NCBI GenBank assembly: GCA_023444095.1
Contig: JAEZRP010000033.1
Span: forward strand, 1-40,069
Direction: 5' to 3'
Length of the DNA stretch: 40,069 bases
DNA from: Bacillota bacterium
GTDB lineage: Bacteria > Bacillota > Clostridia > Christensenellales > Aristaeellaceae
This document shows, in pieces, positions 7,093 through 14,481 of this stretch (positions are counted from its first letter, which is position 1; the number at the start of each line of letters is the position of its first letter). The position numbers were made by a program, and so were the translations under genes. Below the pieces are notes generated by a model. The model searched no databases, had not been told where the DNA came from, and saw nothing but the letters and a program-made list of their open reading frames with translations.

Positions 7093-7121
7093 GTCCGCCG
7101 GAGTTTTCCGGCGGACGCCTT
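7093..7121 (+). terminator. Intrinsic terminator behind the prophage repressor
   Basis: Perfect 10-bp stem GTCCGCCGGA/TCCGGCGGAC with GTTT loop. The T tract is weak (CCTTT). Confidence 0.6.
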
Positions 7122-7253
7122 TGCGAATTTCAAGTTTCCCGTTCGTAAAATAAAGGCCGTTCTGTTTTCGCGCGCGCACGCATGTGATATATTGATAGGC
7201 GGGCGAAGCGCCATCCCGGCCTTGCGCCGGTCAAGACGATTGGATGTGATTTC

Positions 7254-7493
7254 ATGAACGGCAGCCTCGAGGAGATCTACGACAAATACTTCGACACCTA
7301 CTACGCGCACATGCTGGACCGCAAACAGACCGATCCCCATCTGACCAAACGGTTTCTGCGGGAACTGATCGGGTCCCTCTACGTGGCGCAGGGGAACAAC
7401 TGGGAAGGGCGCAGCGAAGTCAAGGACGCGGAAATGCGCGCCATGATCGCCGCCTACGAGGTGGTTCTGCACGACTGGACGGAGGAAGAATAG
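7254..7493 (+). CDS. Small conserved-looking hypothetical protein
   Basis: 79 aa, acidic and probably helical (SLEEIYDKYFDTYYAHML at the N-terminus, DAEMRAMIAAYEVVLHDW near the C-terminus). No signal peptide, membrane segment or cysteine motif. I do not recognise the family. Codon use matches the core genome and the frame is uninterrupted. The ribosome site is weak (GGATGTGAT). It lies at the right edge of the prophage remnant and could be a host or a phage gene. Confidence 0.6.
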   Translation: MNGSLEEIYDKYFDTYYAHMLDRKQTDPHLTKRFLRELIGSLYVAQGNNWEGRSEVKDAEMRAMIAAYEVVLHDWTEEE

Positions 7494-7593
7494 GACCCGC
7501 GCCTGCGCCGAACGAAAACTCGCGCGCCCGGATCCTATCTTCGGTTCGCGGGCGGATAGCGCAAGACGCAAAGCAGGATTTTTGTAGATTGCG

Positions 7594-8661
7594 CTAGCGC
7601 GACAGCGCCCGGCACGCCTCGACGTAGGCCGCGACGTTCTCCCACGGAACCTCCGGCTCGAGTAGGTGCGTCGGGGACGCCCACAGCCCGCCCCGGTTCC
7701 CCGCGATTTCGGCGTTCTTCCACACCGTTTGTTTGACCTCCTCGGGCGTTCCGAAGGGCATGGTGGTCTGGGTGCCGATGGTGCCGTGGAAGGACAGCGC
7801 GTCGCCGTACTCCGCGTGGATGCGGGCAAAGTCCATGCACTCGGGCTGCACGGGGTTTAGTACGTCCACGCCCGCGTCGATGAGGTGCGGAATGAACGGC
7901 GTCGCGAAGCCGCAGGAGTGGTAGAGGACCACGATCTCCGGCCGGATGGCGCGCGCCGCGCGGATCACGCGCGCGAGGCGCGGCTTGAGCCAGTCGGTGT
8001 AGAGGGACATGCTCATCATGGGCGTGCGCTGCATGCCCACGTCGTCGCCCAGATACATTAGGTCGACGCCCGCGCGGGCGAACGCCTCGGCGCGCAGAAC
8101 GGCGGCGTCCGTCACGATGTCCAGAAGCCGATCTGCCTTGGGGTCGTCCTCCATCATGTCCATCATGAGGTTCTCCATGCCGCGCAGGTACCACGCGGTC
8201 TCCCACACGGTGCACTGCATGTAGCCCGTTGCGGCGAGGCCGCGCGCGTGGATCTCGTCCGCCGCCGCGCGCATGTGGGCGGATTCGGCCCGGGCGAAGT
8301 CCGGATAGGGGTAGGATTCGATCTCCTCCAGGCTGTCCGCGTCGCGCAGTGGATTGCGCATGTATGTCATGTGCATAGCGGCGGCGCTGCCCGGCTCGTG
8401 GGCCACGCCCCAGAGGTCGATCGTCGCGCCGGGCTTCAGGGGCTTTTTGTAGTAGGGCAGAAAAACATCCTCGCTCTGCGCGGGCGGGCGAAGCCCCGGC
8501 ACGCCCCGGTCGGGGAAGCCGAAGAAGTCCTCGTAGGAAGCGTCCGCGCCCGTGCGCTCGCGGTACTGCTTTTCGAGCGAGGGACAGAGGCTGAACTGCA
8601 CCGGAAATTCTTGAAAGCCGCGCCGCCCGAGCAGCGAGATGAGGTTCTCCCGCCTGTCCAT
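7594..8661 (-). CDS. Uroporphyrinogen decarboxylase (URO-D) superfamily protein
   Basis: 355 aa. It has the TIM-barrel organisation of the URO-D/MtaA/CmuA superfamily: GVDLMYLGDDVGMQRTPMMS (about 200-220), VVLYHSCGFATPF (about 248-260), DVLNPVQPECMD, then FHGTIGTQTTMPFGTPEEV near 295. The HSCG and GTIG motifs are typical of the methyltransferase-like branch rather than of haem-pathway HemE, and no other haem genes are nearby. Members move methyl groups to or from corrinoid or thiol carriers, or demethylate methoxylated compounds; the substrate here is unknown. ATG with GGAGGGGG upstream; monocistronic with its own promoter (8695-8723). Confidence 0.8.
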   Translation of the reverse strand: MDRRENLISLLGRRGFQEFPVQFSLCPSLEKQYRERTGADASYEDFFGFPDRGVPGLRPPAQSEDVFLPYYKKPLKPGATIDLWGVAHEPGSAAAMHMTYMRNPLRDADSLEEIESYPYPDFARAESAHMRAAADEIHARGLAATGYMQCTVWETAWYLRGMENLMMDMMEDDPKADRLLDIVTDAAVLRAEAFARAGVDLMYLGDDVGMQRTPMMSMSLYTDWLKPRLARVIRAARAIRPEIVVLYHSCGFATPFIPHLIDAGVDVLNPVQPECMDFARIHAEYGDALSFHGTIGTQTTMPFGTPEEVKQTVWKNAEIAGNRGGLWASPTHLLEPEVPWENVAAYVEACRALSR

Positions 8662-8694
8662 GTGGCCCCCTCCGTTTGCTTTTGATTTGATGTC

Positions 8695-8723
8695 ATTTTA
8701 TGCCATGCGCGGCGGCGTGTCAA
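8695..8723 (-). promoter_or_regulatory. Promoter of the URO-D family gene
   Basis: On the minus strand a consensus TTGACA (8718-8723), 17 bp, then TAAAAT (8695-8700). Confidence 0.7.
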
Positions 8724-8748
8724 CCGGGCAAACGCCAGAGACAAGGGC

Positions 8749-8775
8749 TTACGCATGAACTGCGTTCATGCGTAA
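8749..8775. repeat. Hairpin related to the dispersed repeat
   Basis: TTACGCATGAAC-TGC-GTTCATGCGTAA, perfect 12-bp arms. The arm sequence recurs in the hairpin ending the repeat at 14482-14720 (GGCTTACGCATGA arm) and as a half-site at 174-186. It sits between the divergent URO-D and mutY genes with no T tract on the mutY side. Confidence 0.65.
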
Positions 8776-8895
8776 ACCTGCGCCTCCCTCCCCCAAGCCT
8801 CCCGGCGTGATCGGCAGCGACGGCGCGCGGATTGGGCGAAGAAAGCCGGGCGTTGTCGATTTCCCAGTGGATTTGCCCCGCGAAAGGAGAATCCC

Positions 8896-9936
8896 TTGCA
8901 CCTGAACCCAGAACTCACGAACAGATTGCTCGACTGGTACCGCGTCAGCGCCCGCGACCTTCCCTGGCGGCGGGACGCGGAGCCGTACCGGGTGTTCCTG
9001 TCCGAGATCATGCTGCAGCAGACGCGCGCGGAGGCCGTGAAGGGGTACTACGATCGGTTCCTCGCCGCGCTCCCGACCGTTTCCGCGCTCGCGGACGCGG
9101 ACGAGGAGAAGGTGCTGAAGCTGTGGGAGGGCCTCGGCTATTACAGCCGCGCGCGCAACCTCCAAAAAGCCGCGCGCGTGATCGCGCACGATCTGGGCGG
9201 CGTGTTCCCCGATACCTGCGAGGGGCTTTTAAAGCTGCCGGGCGTGGGGCCGTACACGGCGGGGGCCATCGCGTCCATCTGCTTCGGGCGGCCCGTCCCG
9301 GCGGTCGACGGGAACGTGCTGCGCGTCGTCTCGCGCATCGCGGGGATAAAAGAGGCGATCGACCTGCCGGAGACGAAGAAAGCCGTGGCAAGCGCGCTCT
9401 CCGCCCTCTATCCGGCGGACGCGCCGGGCGATTTCACGCAGGCGCTCATCGAGCTTGGGGCGACGGTCTGCCTCCCGAACGGCGCGCCGAAGTGCGAAAT
9501 CTGCCCCGCCGCGTATTTGTGCTTCGCGCGGCAGGCGGGCGAGACCGCGCGCTATCCCGTGCGGCTCGAAAAGCGCGCGCGCAGGACGCAGAAGCTGACG
9601 GTCTTCCACCTGACCTCCGGCGGCGCGGTGGCGCTCCGGCAGAGGCCGAAGCGCGGCCTGCTCGCCGGGCTATGGGAGCTTCCGAACGTGGCGGAACTGC
9701 TTTCCGAGCAGGAGGCGCTCGACCGCGCCGACGCGTGGGGTGCGCGCCCCGCGCGGCTTATTCGGGCCGTCACGCGCGCGCACATCTTCACGCACATCAC
9801 CTGGGAGATGACCTGCTATTTCATCGAATGCGCCGCGCGGCCCGCGCTTTTCGCGTGGGCGGACGAAAAGGCGATCGCGGAAACCTACGCCGTGCCGAGC
9901 GCGTTTCGCATGTTCCTGGAGGATTCGGAGGGTTGA
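8896..9936 (+). CDS. mutY: A/G-specific adenine DNA glycosylase MutY
   Basis: 346 aa, usual length. Removes adenine mispaired with 8-oxoguanine. Catalytic Glu37 lies in SEIMLQQT, the helix-hairpin-helix LPGVGPYTAG at about 114-123, and the catalytic Asp138 in VDGNV. The 4Fe-4S loop is C192, C200, C203, C209 (C-X7-C-X2-C-X5-C, one residue longer than in E. coli). The C-terminal NUDIX-like domain that reads 8-oxoG includes RAHIFTHITWEM. TTG start with AAAGGAGAATCCC upstream. The final 66 bases, coding for AIAETYAVPSAFRMFL and six more residues, lie in the segment that is copied at 12294, 13037 and 13618 downstream (see repeats); the gene itself is intact. Confidence 0.95.
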   Translation: MHLNPELTNRLLDWYRVSARDLPWRRDAEPYRVFLSEIMLQQTRAEAVKGYYDRFLAALPTVSALADADEEKVLKLWEGLGYYSRARNLQKAARVIAHDLGGVFPDTCEGLLKLPGVGPYTAGAIASICFGRPVPAVDGNVLRVVSRIAGIKEAIDLPETKKAVASALSALYPADAPGDFTQALIELGATVCLPNGAPKCEICPAAYLCFARQAGETARYPVRLEKRARRTQKLTVFHLTSGGAVALRQRPKRGLLAGLWELPNVAELLSEQEALDRADAWGARPARLIRAVTRAHIFTHITWEMTCYFIECAARPALFAWADEKAIAETYAVPSAFRMFLEDSEG

Positions 9937-9970
9937 TCTCCGGAAGGGGTGCCCCGCGCCGACAAACCGG
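9871..9970 (+). repeat. Cassette-array repeat R1: native mutY 3' end plus downstream flank
   Basis: About 66 coding bases of mutY and 34 bases after its stop (GATCTCCGGAAGGGG...GCGCCGACAAA). The same block recurs at 12294-12392, 13037-13096 (shortened) and 13618-13710, in direct orientation. In mutY the copied codons read AIAETYAVPSAFRMFL; the distant copies have TGC in place of TAC for tyrosine, so they are closer to one another than to mutY. Confidence 0.85.
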
Positions 9971-9977
9971 CATTTGT

Positions 9978-10793
9978 ATGATCCGATTCCTTTCAACGGA
10001 CGGGCAGATCCATCGGAACTTGCTGCTGGAGGCGAGCCAAATCACACATACAACCTACTCGACAAAGCAAATCGCGGCGCTCATGGGGATCCATGTCAAT
10101 ACCGTCCGCTTCTATGAGGGAATCGGGTTTCTTTCGAAGCCCGAACGCAGGAAAAACGGATACCGCGTCTACACATCCCTGCATCTTGCGCAATGCCGGG
10201 TCATTCGGCTTGCCATGAAGGCAGAAATCCTTCAAAACGGTCTGCGAAGGAAGGCCGTGGAAATCGTCCGTCTCTGCGCCTCACAGGACTACGATGCCGC
10301 CATCCAGGCATCGGTGGAGTACGGCGCCATGATACAGGATGAGATATCGAATGCCAAAGCCGCCATTGCCGCGGTGGAAGGCAAAATCCAGAACGGCAGC
10401 ACACAAGGCAATGCGCCGCTCGGCAGAAAGGACGCGGCTGCAACGCTCCATGTGACGCCGGAAACGCTCCGGACATGGGAACGAAGCGGATTGATCAGCA
10501 TTTCAAAGCGGGAGAATGGATACCGCGTCTATTCCGATGGTGACATGGAGCGGCTGAACATCATCCGGACCCTGCGCTGTGCGAATTACTCCCTGAGCGC
10601 AATCCTCAGATTGATGAACGGTCTGGAGGAGCATTCGGGGAAGTCGGTGGAGACATTGCTCAATGTGCCGGGATCGGAGGAGGACATCGTTTCGGTCTGC
10701 GACAAGCTCATCCTGTCGCTCGAAAGCACCGCATCGGATGCGGCGGCGCTTACGCGCATGCTCAGCAATATGAAAGTTACAACCCCACAGTAA
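9978..10793 (+). CDS. Double-domain MerR-family transcriptional regulator
   Basis: About 271 aa with two MerR-type winged helices. The first is at about 25-80 (YSTKQIAALMGIHVNTVRFY, then GYRVYTSLHLAQ); the second at about 155-215 (KDAAATLHVTPETLRTWE, then GYRVYSDGDMERL). A helical linker joins them. This arrangement is seen beside MFS exporters. The ligand is unknown; there is no cysteine pattern for a metal sensor. The ATG at 9978 follows directly on the mutY repeat but lacks a good ribosome site; the TTG at 10020 is an alternative start. It lies 59 bases before the exporter, which it probably controls. Codon use is less GC-rich than in mutY. Confidence 0.8.
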   Translation: MIRFLSTDGQIHRNLLLEASQITHTTYSTKQIAALMGIHVNTVRFYEGIGFLSKPERRKNGYRVYTSLHLAQCRVIRLAMKAEILQNGLRRKAVEIVRLCASQDYDAAIQASVEYGAMIQDEISNAKAAIAAVEGKIQNGSTQGNAPLGRKDAAATLHVTPETLRTWERSGLISISKRENGYRVYSDGDMERLNIIRTLRCANYSLSAILRLMNGLEEHSGKSVETLLNVPGSEEDIVSVCDKLILSLESTASDAAALTRMLSNMKVTTPQ

Positions 10794-10846
10794 CACACCA
10801 ACCTTTTCTTTTCTGTTATAGTATGGGTATGGAAAAGGAGGTTGGT
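10776..10846 (+). promoter_or_regulatory. Exporter control region: dyad GTTAC-N9-GTAAC, TATAGT -10 and ribosome-site hairpin
   Basis: GTTAC (10776-10780) and GTAAC (10790-10794) form a dyad across the regulator's stop codon. A -10-like TATAGT lies at 10817-10822. ACCAACCTTTTC (10797-10808) can pair with GAAAAGG-AGG-TTGGT (10832-10846), which contains the exporter's ribosome site. Only transcripts started upstream carry the first arm. Confidence 0.5.
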
Positions 10847-10852
10847 TTCATT

Positions 10853-12067
10853 ATGGACAGTGATCAAAGGAGAGCGGCGTTGTTCCTTGCGAGTCAGGGC
10901 ATCACGCTGTTCGGCTCTTCGCTGGTACAGTTTGCGATCATCTGGTATGTCACCATGCAAACCTCGTCCGGCGTATGGGTTTCCGTCATGACGGTTGCGG
11001 CTTATGTGCCGCAGTTCCTGATTTCATTCTTTTCCGGCGTATGGGCGGACAGGTATTCCCGCAAAAAGCTGATCATACTGGCGGATGCCATGATCGCCGC
11101 GGCAACGCTCCTGTTGGCGCTTCTGTTTCCGCTCATCCCGCAGGGCAAGCCGATATTTTTCTCCATCTTGGCGATCGCGGTCATCCGTTCGATTGGGACA
11201 GGGATCCAAACGCCCGCAGTGAACGCGGCGATTCCGCAGCTCGTTCCGGCAGAAAAGCTGATGAAATTCAACGGCGTCAACTCCACGCTTCAATCCATTG
11301 TGCAATTTGCGGCGCCCGCCGCGGCAGGGGCCATGCTTTCCTGGGGAACGCTGAGGGCCACGCTCCTGGTCGATATCGCGACTGCCATGGCAGGAATCGG
11401 AATCCTCTGCGTCGTCGCAATCCCGTTTGAGAAAAAAGAAGTTGCCCCGTCCATGCTGTCGGAGATGAAGATCGGAATCCGCTATGCGGCAAAAGAGCCA
11501 TTCGTCGGGCGGATGCTGCTCATATTCGGGATATTCATATTCCTGTGCGTCCCCGCAGGCTTTCTGGCCACATTGTTTGTCAACCGGTATTATGGCGAAA
11601 CCTATTGGTATATGACGCTCGTGGAAGTGATCGGCTTTCTCGGCATGGCCGCCGGCGGGGTCCTGATCAGCACATGGGGAGGCTTCCGGAACCGCATGAA
11701 AACCCTCGTGGTCGGAATGACTGCTTTCGGCGCGCTTGCTGTTGGAATGGGTGCGGTTGACAGCTTCGCCGTCTATCTCATTCTGATGGCGGTATACGGT
11801 GTTGCGCTGACAATGGTGCAGACCGCTTCAACAACACTGTTTCAGGAACACTCTTCCCCCGAAATGATGGGACGCGTATTCGGTTTGTTCGGCGCCATGT
11901 TTTCCGGTTTTCTGCCGCTGGGCATGGTTGTGTTCGGTCCGCTGGCGGATATTGTTTCCATGCGCCTTCTCATGATCGGATCCGGTGTCCTGCTGCTGGT
12001 GATGTCGGCCGTCATTGTACTCAACCGGCAATTCTACCTTCATGGGCAGCGCCCGAAGGATGCCTGA
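10853..12067 (+). CDS. MFS efflux transporter (MefA/EntS-like, 12 TM)
   Basis: 404 aa with hydrophobic segments throughout, spaced as 12 membrane helices. The loop between TM2 and TM3 carries the MFS signature as GVWADRYSRKKLII (about 63-76). A second half-molecule copy is seen as GGFRNRMKTLV. Members of this group export drugs or siderophores with proton antiport. The start at 10853 is preferred over the ATG at 10823 because AAGGAGG lies 11 bases ahead of it; the gene otherwise would start in the promoter. The gene pair is bounded on both sides by mutY-end repeats, so it is the first cassette of the array. Confidence 0.85.
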   Translation: MDSDQRRAALFLASQGITLFGSSLVQFAIIWYVTMQTSSGVWVSVMTVAAYVPQFLISFFSGVWADRYSRKKLIILADAMIAAATLLLALLFPLIPQGKPIFFSILAIAVIRSIGTGIQTPAVNAAIPQLVPAEKLMKFNGVNSTLQSIVQFAAPAAAGAMLSWGTLRATLLVDIATAMAGIGILCVVAIPFEKKEVAPSMLSEMKIGIRYAAKEPFVGRMLLIFGIFIFLCVPAGFLATLFVNRYYGETYWYMTLVEVIGFLGMAAGGVLISTWGGFRNRMKTLVVGMTAFGALAVGMGAVDSFAVYLILMAVYGVALTMVQTASTTLFQEHSSPEMMGRVFGLFGAMFSGFLPLGMVVFGPLADIVSMRLLMIGSGVLLLVMSAVIVLNRQFYLHGQRPKDA

Positions 12068-12089
12068 TCGCTGATCGTTCATTCCGTTC

Positions 12090-12392
12090 CCCGACGGATT
12101 CCTGTTCTTCGTTGGAATGCGCACGACACAACCATGGAGTTCCTGCGGCGATCACCGGGGCAATCCCCGACGATCCGAAACCGATCCGCCCACCCCCGCA
12201 TGCCGGATCGCCCGGCCCAGCGCCATGATCGCCGCAACCGCTTTTCCGGACGGTCGCCGGGGAGTGCCGGCCTCGGCTACAAAAGCCGCGCGCGCGATCG
12301 CGGAAACCTGCGCCGTGCCGAGCGCGTTTCGCATGTTCTTGAAGATTCGGAAGATTGATCTCCGGAAGGGGCCGCCCCGCGCCGACAGATTG
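12090..12392 (+). repeat. Cassette-array repeat R2 (longest copy)
   Basis: Two joined parts. Part 1 (12090-12293) begins near GGAATGCGCACGACACAACC, runs through CCGATCCG...CGGATCGCCCGG (inverted CGATCCG/CGGATCG) and ends in GGGGAGTGCCGG and GCCGCGCGCGC. Part 2 (12294-12392) is the mutY 3'-end copy, coding the remnant AIAETCAVPSAFRMFL. Part 1 recurs in R3, R4 and R5. No gene is supported in this 300-base stretch. Confidence 0.85.
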
Positions 12393-12415
12393 GAATATGG
12401 CAAGCTGTCGTTGAA

Positions 12416-12838
12416 TTACTGATTCGTGTTCACGATCTTTCGGGCAAAGTCAGTTGCTTCTTTTAGGTCCTTTGCGTTCGGATGACTTGCAGATACGAAT
12501 AATATCGCTCCCTTACAAACAAATTCATCGATCACTTTGATTCCCTTTTCTTCCAGTATACTGCGCACTGCGGTCTGCCGTTGCCTGCCTGAAGCGCAAC
12601 TGGTCACAAGCGCTGCTTGTTTGAGTATAGGGGCATCCGTTTCCCTGATATATGTCAATAGTTCCGGCATGCCAACGCCGCCGTAAATACCGCCAACGAC
12701 AAAAAGCAATGTGACATCCTGTAAGGTCGGATTCTCTGTAATGTTCTGGGCTTTCACATTCAAAGACGCGCCGATCGCTTCTGCCAATTTCTTTGAGTGT
12801 TTGGTTCTGGTTGCATAAATAACAGCGGTTCGCGCCAT
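12416..12838 (-). CDS. Flavodoxin-domain protein
   Basis: 140 aa. Begins with a flavodoxin FMN-phosphate loop, AVIYATRTKHSKKLAEAIG (about 4-22), followed by LLFVVGGIYGGVGMPELL (about 62-79) in the second FMN-binding position. It would be a small electron-transfer protein or a quinone/flavin-linked reductase; the partner is unknown. The start at 12838 has GGGAGGTGTTGAAA upstream; the longer frame from 12910 lacks a ribosome site. It is a single-gene cassette: the stop is 24 bases from R2 and R3 begins 70 bases before the start. Moderately AT-rich relative to the core genes. Confidence 0.8.
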   Translation of the reverse strand: MARTAVIYATRTKHSKKLAEAIGASLNVKAQNITENPTLQDVTLLFVVGGIYGGVGMPELLTYIRETDAPILKQAALVTSCASGRQRQTAVRSILEEKGIKVIDEFVCKGAILFVSASHPNAKDLKEATDFARKIVNTNQ

Positions 12839-12907
12839 TTTCAACACCTCCCGATACAATGCTTCTTTCTTTGCTCCAATCGAGCAACGGATTCGCTCAT
12901 ACCATAT

Positions 12908-13096
12908 CAAATTCCGTTTATCGTTGAAATGCGCATCATACCACCACGGAATTCATGCAGCGATCACCGGAGCAGTCCTGGGCGATCGGAAACCGATCCG
13001 CTCAAGCCCGCATGCCGGATCGCCCGGCCGAGCGCCGTTCCTGGAGGATTCGGAGGGTTGATATCCGGAAGGGGCCGCCCCGCGCTGACAGATTGA
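12908..13096 (+). repeat. Cassette-array repeat R3 (internal deletion)
   Basis: Part 1 (12908-13036, from GTTGAAATGCGCATC to CGGCCGAGCGCC) is joined directly to the last part of the mutY copy (13037-13096, GTTCCTGGAGGATTCGGAGG onward). Relative to R2 the middle is missing; the join falls at a short GAGCGC-like direct repeat. Confidence 0.8.
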
Positions 13097-13124
13097 AATG
13101 TGTATTCGGCAGGGCTGTTCGCCT

Positions 13125-13502
13125 TCAAATCGCGATCCACCAAAAAACGCCAAATTTGTCTATGACATCGGCGCAAAACGCGTTCCAGGGAACCGAACCC
13201 AGCGGTTTCAGAACCGTTCCACCCTCACTCAAAACGTCAAACGCCCTTTGCACAGCCTCTTTGCTTCCCAATTCAAACGCATTGAACGCCATGGTTTGCC
13301 AAACTTCCTTTTTGCTCGTATCGCAATCATCCGGCGCTTCGCTCAGCGCCAAAATCCCATTGCCGTTCACGGATAACTCACAATGCGCATAAGCGCCTTT
13401 TTCATCCTTGATTTGAAAGGTGATCTCCGCGCCAAAAGCCCTACAGTACATCTCCGCAGCTTCCAGACTGCCCCTGACATATGCCTGCGTATAGCATTTC
13501 AC
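13125..13502 (-). CDS. VOC/PhnB-like (glyoxalase-fold) protein
   Basis: 125 aa with the paired beta-alpha-beta layout of the vicinal-oxygen-chelate fold: YVRGSLEAAEMYCRAFGAEI at the start, AYAHCELSVNGNGILALSE in the middle, LKPLGSVPWNAFCADVIDKF and GVFWWIAI at the end. PhnB/DUF1338-type proteins of this size have no agreed enzyme activity; some relatives bind antibiotics or metals. GTG start at 13502 with GGAGGACGGGAATC upstream. Single-gene cassette between R3 (29 bases away) and R4 (36 bases away). Confidence 0.82.
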   Translation of the reverse strand: MKCYTQAYVRGSLEAAEMYCRAFGAEITFQIKDEKGAYAHCELSVNGNGILALSEAPDDCDTSKKEVWQTMAFNAFELGSKEAVQRAFDVLSEGGTVLKPLGSVPWNAFCADVIDKFGVFWWIAI

Positions 13503-13537
13503 GATTCCCGTCCTCCTGTCACTCTGAAACTGCCCGG

Positions 13538-13710
13538 CAAATCCCTGTTTCCCGCCGAAATGAGCATATCACAACCATGAAATTCCCGCAACCGCAACCG
13601 GAGCAATCCTCGACGCTCGGAAACCTGCGCCGTGCCGGGCGCGTTTCGCATGTTCCTGGAGGGTTCGGAGGGTTGATCTCCGGAAGGGGCCGCCCGCGCT
13701 GACAAATTGA
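13538..13710 (+). repeat. Cassette-array repeat R4 (internal deletion)
   Basis: Part 1 (from CCCGCCGAAATGAGCATATC) is cut short at CTCGGAAACC and joined to the mutY copy at CGGAAACCTGCGCC. Since CGGAAACC occurs at both places in longer copies, the deletion fits recombination at that 8-bp repeat. The mutY part then runs through its stop to about 13710. Confidence 0.82.
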
Positions 13711-13778
13711 AACTTACCTATGTGTTCATTCAGGATAGCCGGTCTGGAGTGCAGCTTCTGGCGAAGCGACATTTCAGA

Positions 13779-14213
13779 TCATGTATCATAATACAGAAAC
13801 ATTTTCTCATAAAGTTTCCTGGTTTGTTTCTTATCCCCCCATGACAACGGTTCATCTGCATAAATCATGCTCCAAAACGGTTCGATCAGTTGAATGGATT
13901 CAGGGAGCATAGACCATATTTCATTCAATTTGCTTGCAAACTCATAGAGATCAAGCTCCTTTTTTGAATATTCCGACTTCAATTTCGCAAATAAAACACG
14001 TCCCATAATGGTATAATCTACTTTGTGGTCTGCGACATACTGCCAAATGACTGATATGATTTTTTGAACATCTGAAAGGCACCACTCTAAGTCAATCAAT
14101 ATTTCACTGTCAGGCGTCTCAATCAAATCAGAATCAATCACTTGTATCAATTCTTCTTTGGAAATCAAACCAGCATTTAATAATAATGATTGAGCCATGA
14201 GATTTTCAATCAT
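13779..14213 (-). CDS. AT-rich hypothetical protein (cassette gene)
   Basis: 144 aa, acidic, mostly helical by composition, no signal peptide or cysteine motif. Landmarks: SLLLNAGLISKEELIQVID (about 9-27), VDYTIMGRVLFAKLKSEYS (about 65-83), FWSMIYADEPLSW near 113-125. I do not recognise the family; size and acidity would fit an immunity-type protein, but that is speculation. ATG at 14213 with AGAGGGG upstream. Much lower GC than its neighbours. It is the last cassette, between R4 and R5. Confidence 0.65.
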   Translation of the reverse strand: MIENLMAQSLLLNAGLISKEELIQVIDSDLIETPDSEILIDLEWCLSDVQKIISVIWQYVADHKVDYTIMGRVLFAKLKSEYSKKELDLYEFASKLNEIWSMLPESIQLIEPFWSMIYADEPLSWGDKKQTRKLYEKMFLYYDT

Positions 14214-14233
14214 CAAATCCCCTCTAACTCCGC

Positions 14234-14427
14234 ATCAAATCCCTGTTGCCCGCCGTAATGAGCATATCACAACCATGAAATTCCCGCAACCGTAACCGGA
14301 GCAATCCTCGACGATCGGAAACCGATCCGCCCACGCCCGCATGCCGGATCGCCCGGCCCAGCGCCACGATCGCCGCAACCGCTTTTCCGGGCTGTCGCCG
14401 GGGAGTGCTGAAAAGCCGCGCGCGCGG
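14234..14427 (+). repeat. Cassette-array repeat R5 (lacks the mutY tail)
   Basis: Part 1 only, from CAAATCCCTGTTGCCCGCCG through GATCGGAAACCGATCC and GGGGAGTGCTGAAAAGCCGCG. It closes the array; after 14427 the sequence diverges from R2 and no mutY copy follows. The next 50 bases hold a GGGAAGGGGC/CCCCTTCCC hairpin. Confidence 0.8.
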
Positions 14428-14481
14428 CCTTTTTCCCGGACATTCGCGGAGAAAGGGAAGGGGCCGTCCCCTTCCCAGAAC

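Noticed and set aside
12117..12422. 101-aa plus-strand frame with AIAETCAVPSAFRMFL
   Set aside because: The match to MutY comes from the duplicated mutY end; the frame has no ribosome site and is part of repeat R2.
9871..14427. Classical integron with attC sites
   Set aside because: I found no GTTRRRY-type core at the expected place in the repeats, no integrase gene, and the repeats carry a mutY end. The array resembles an integron only in layout.
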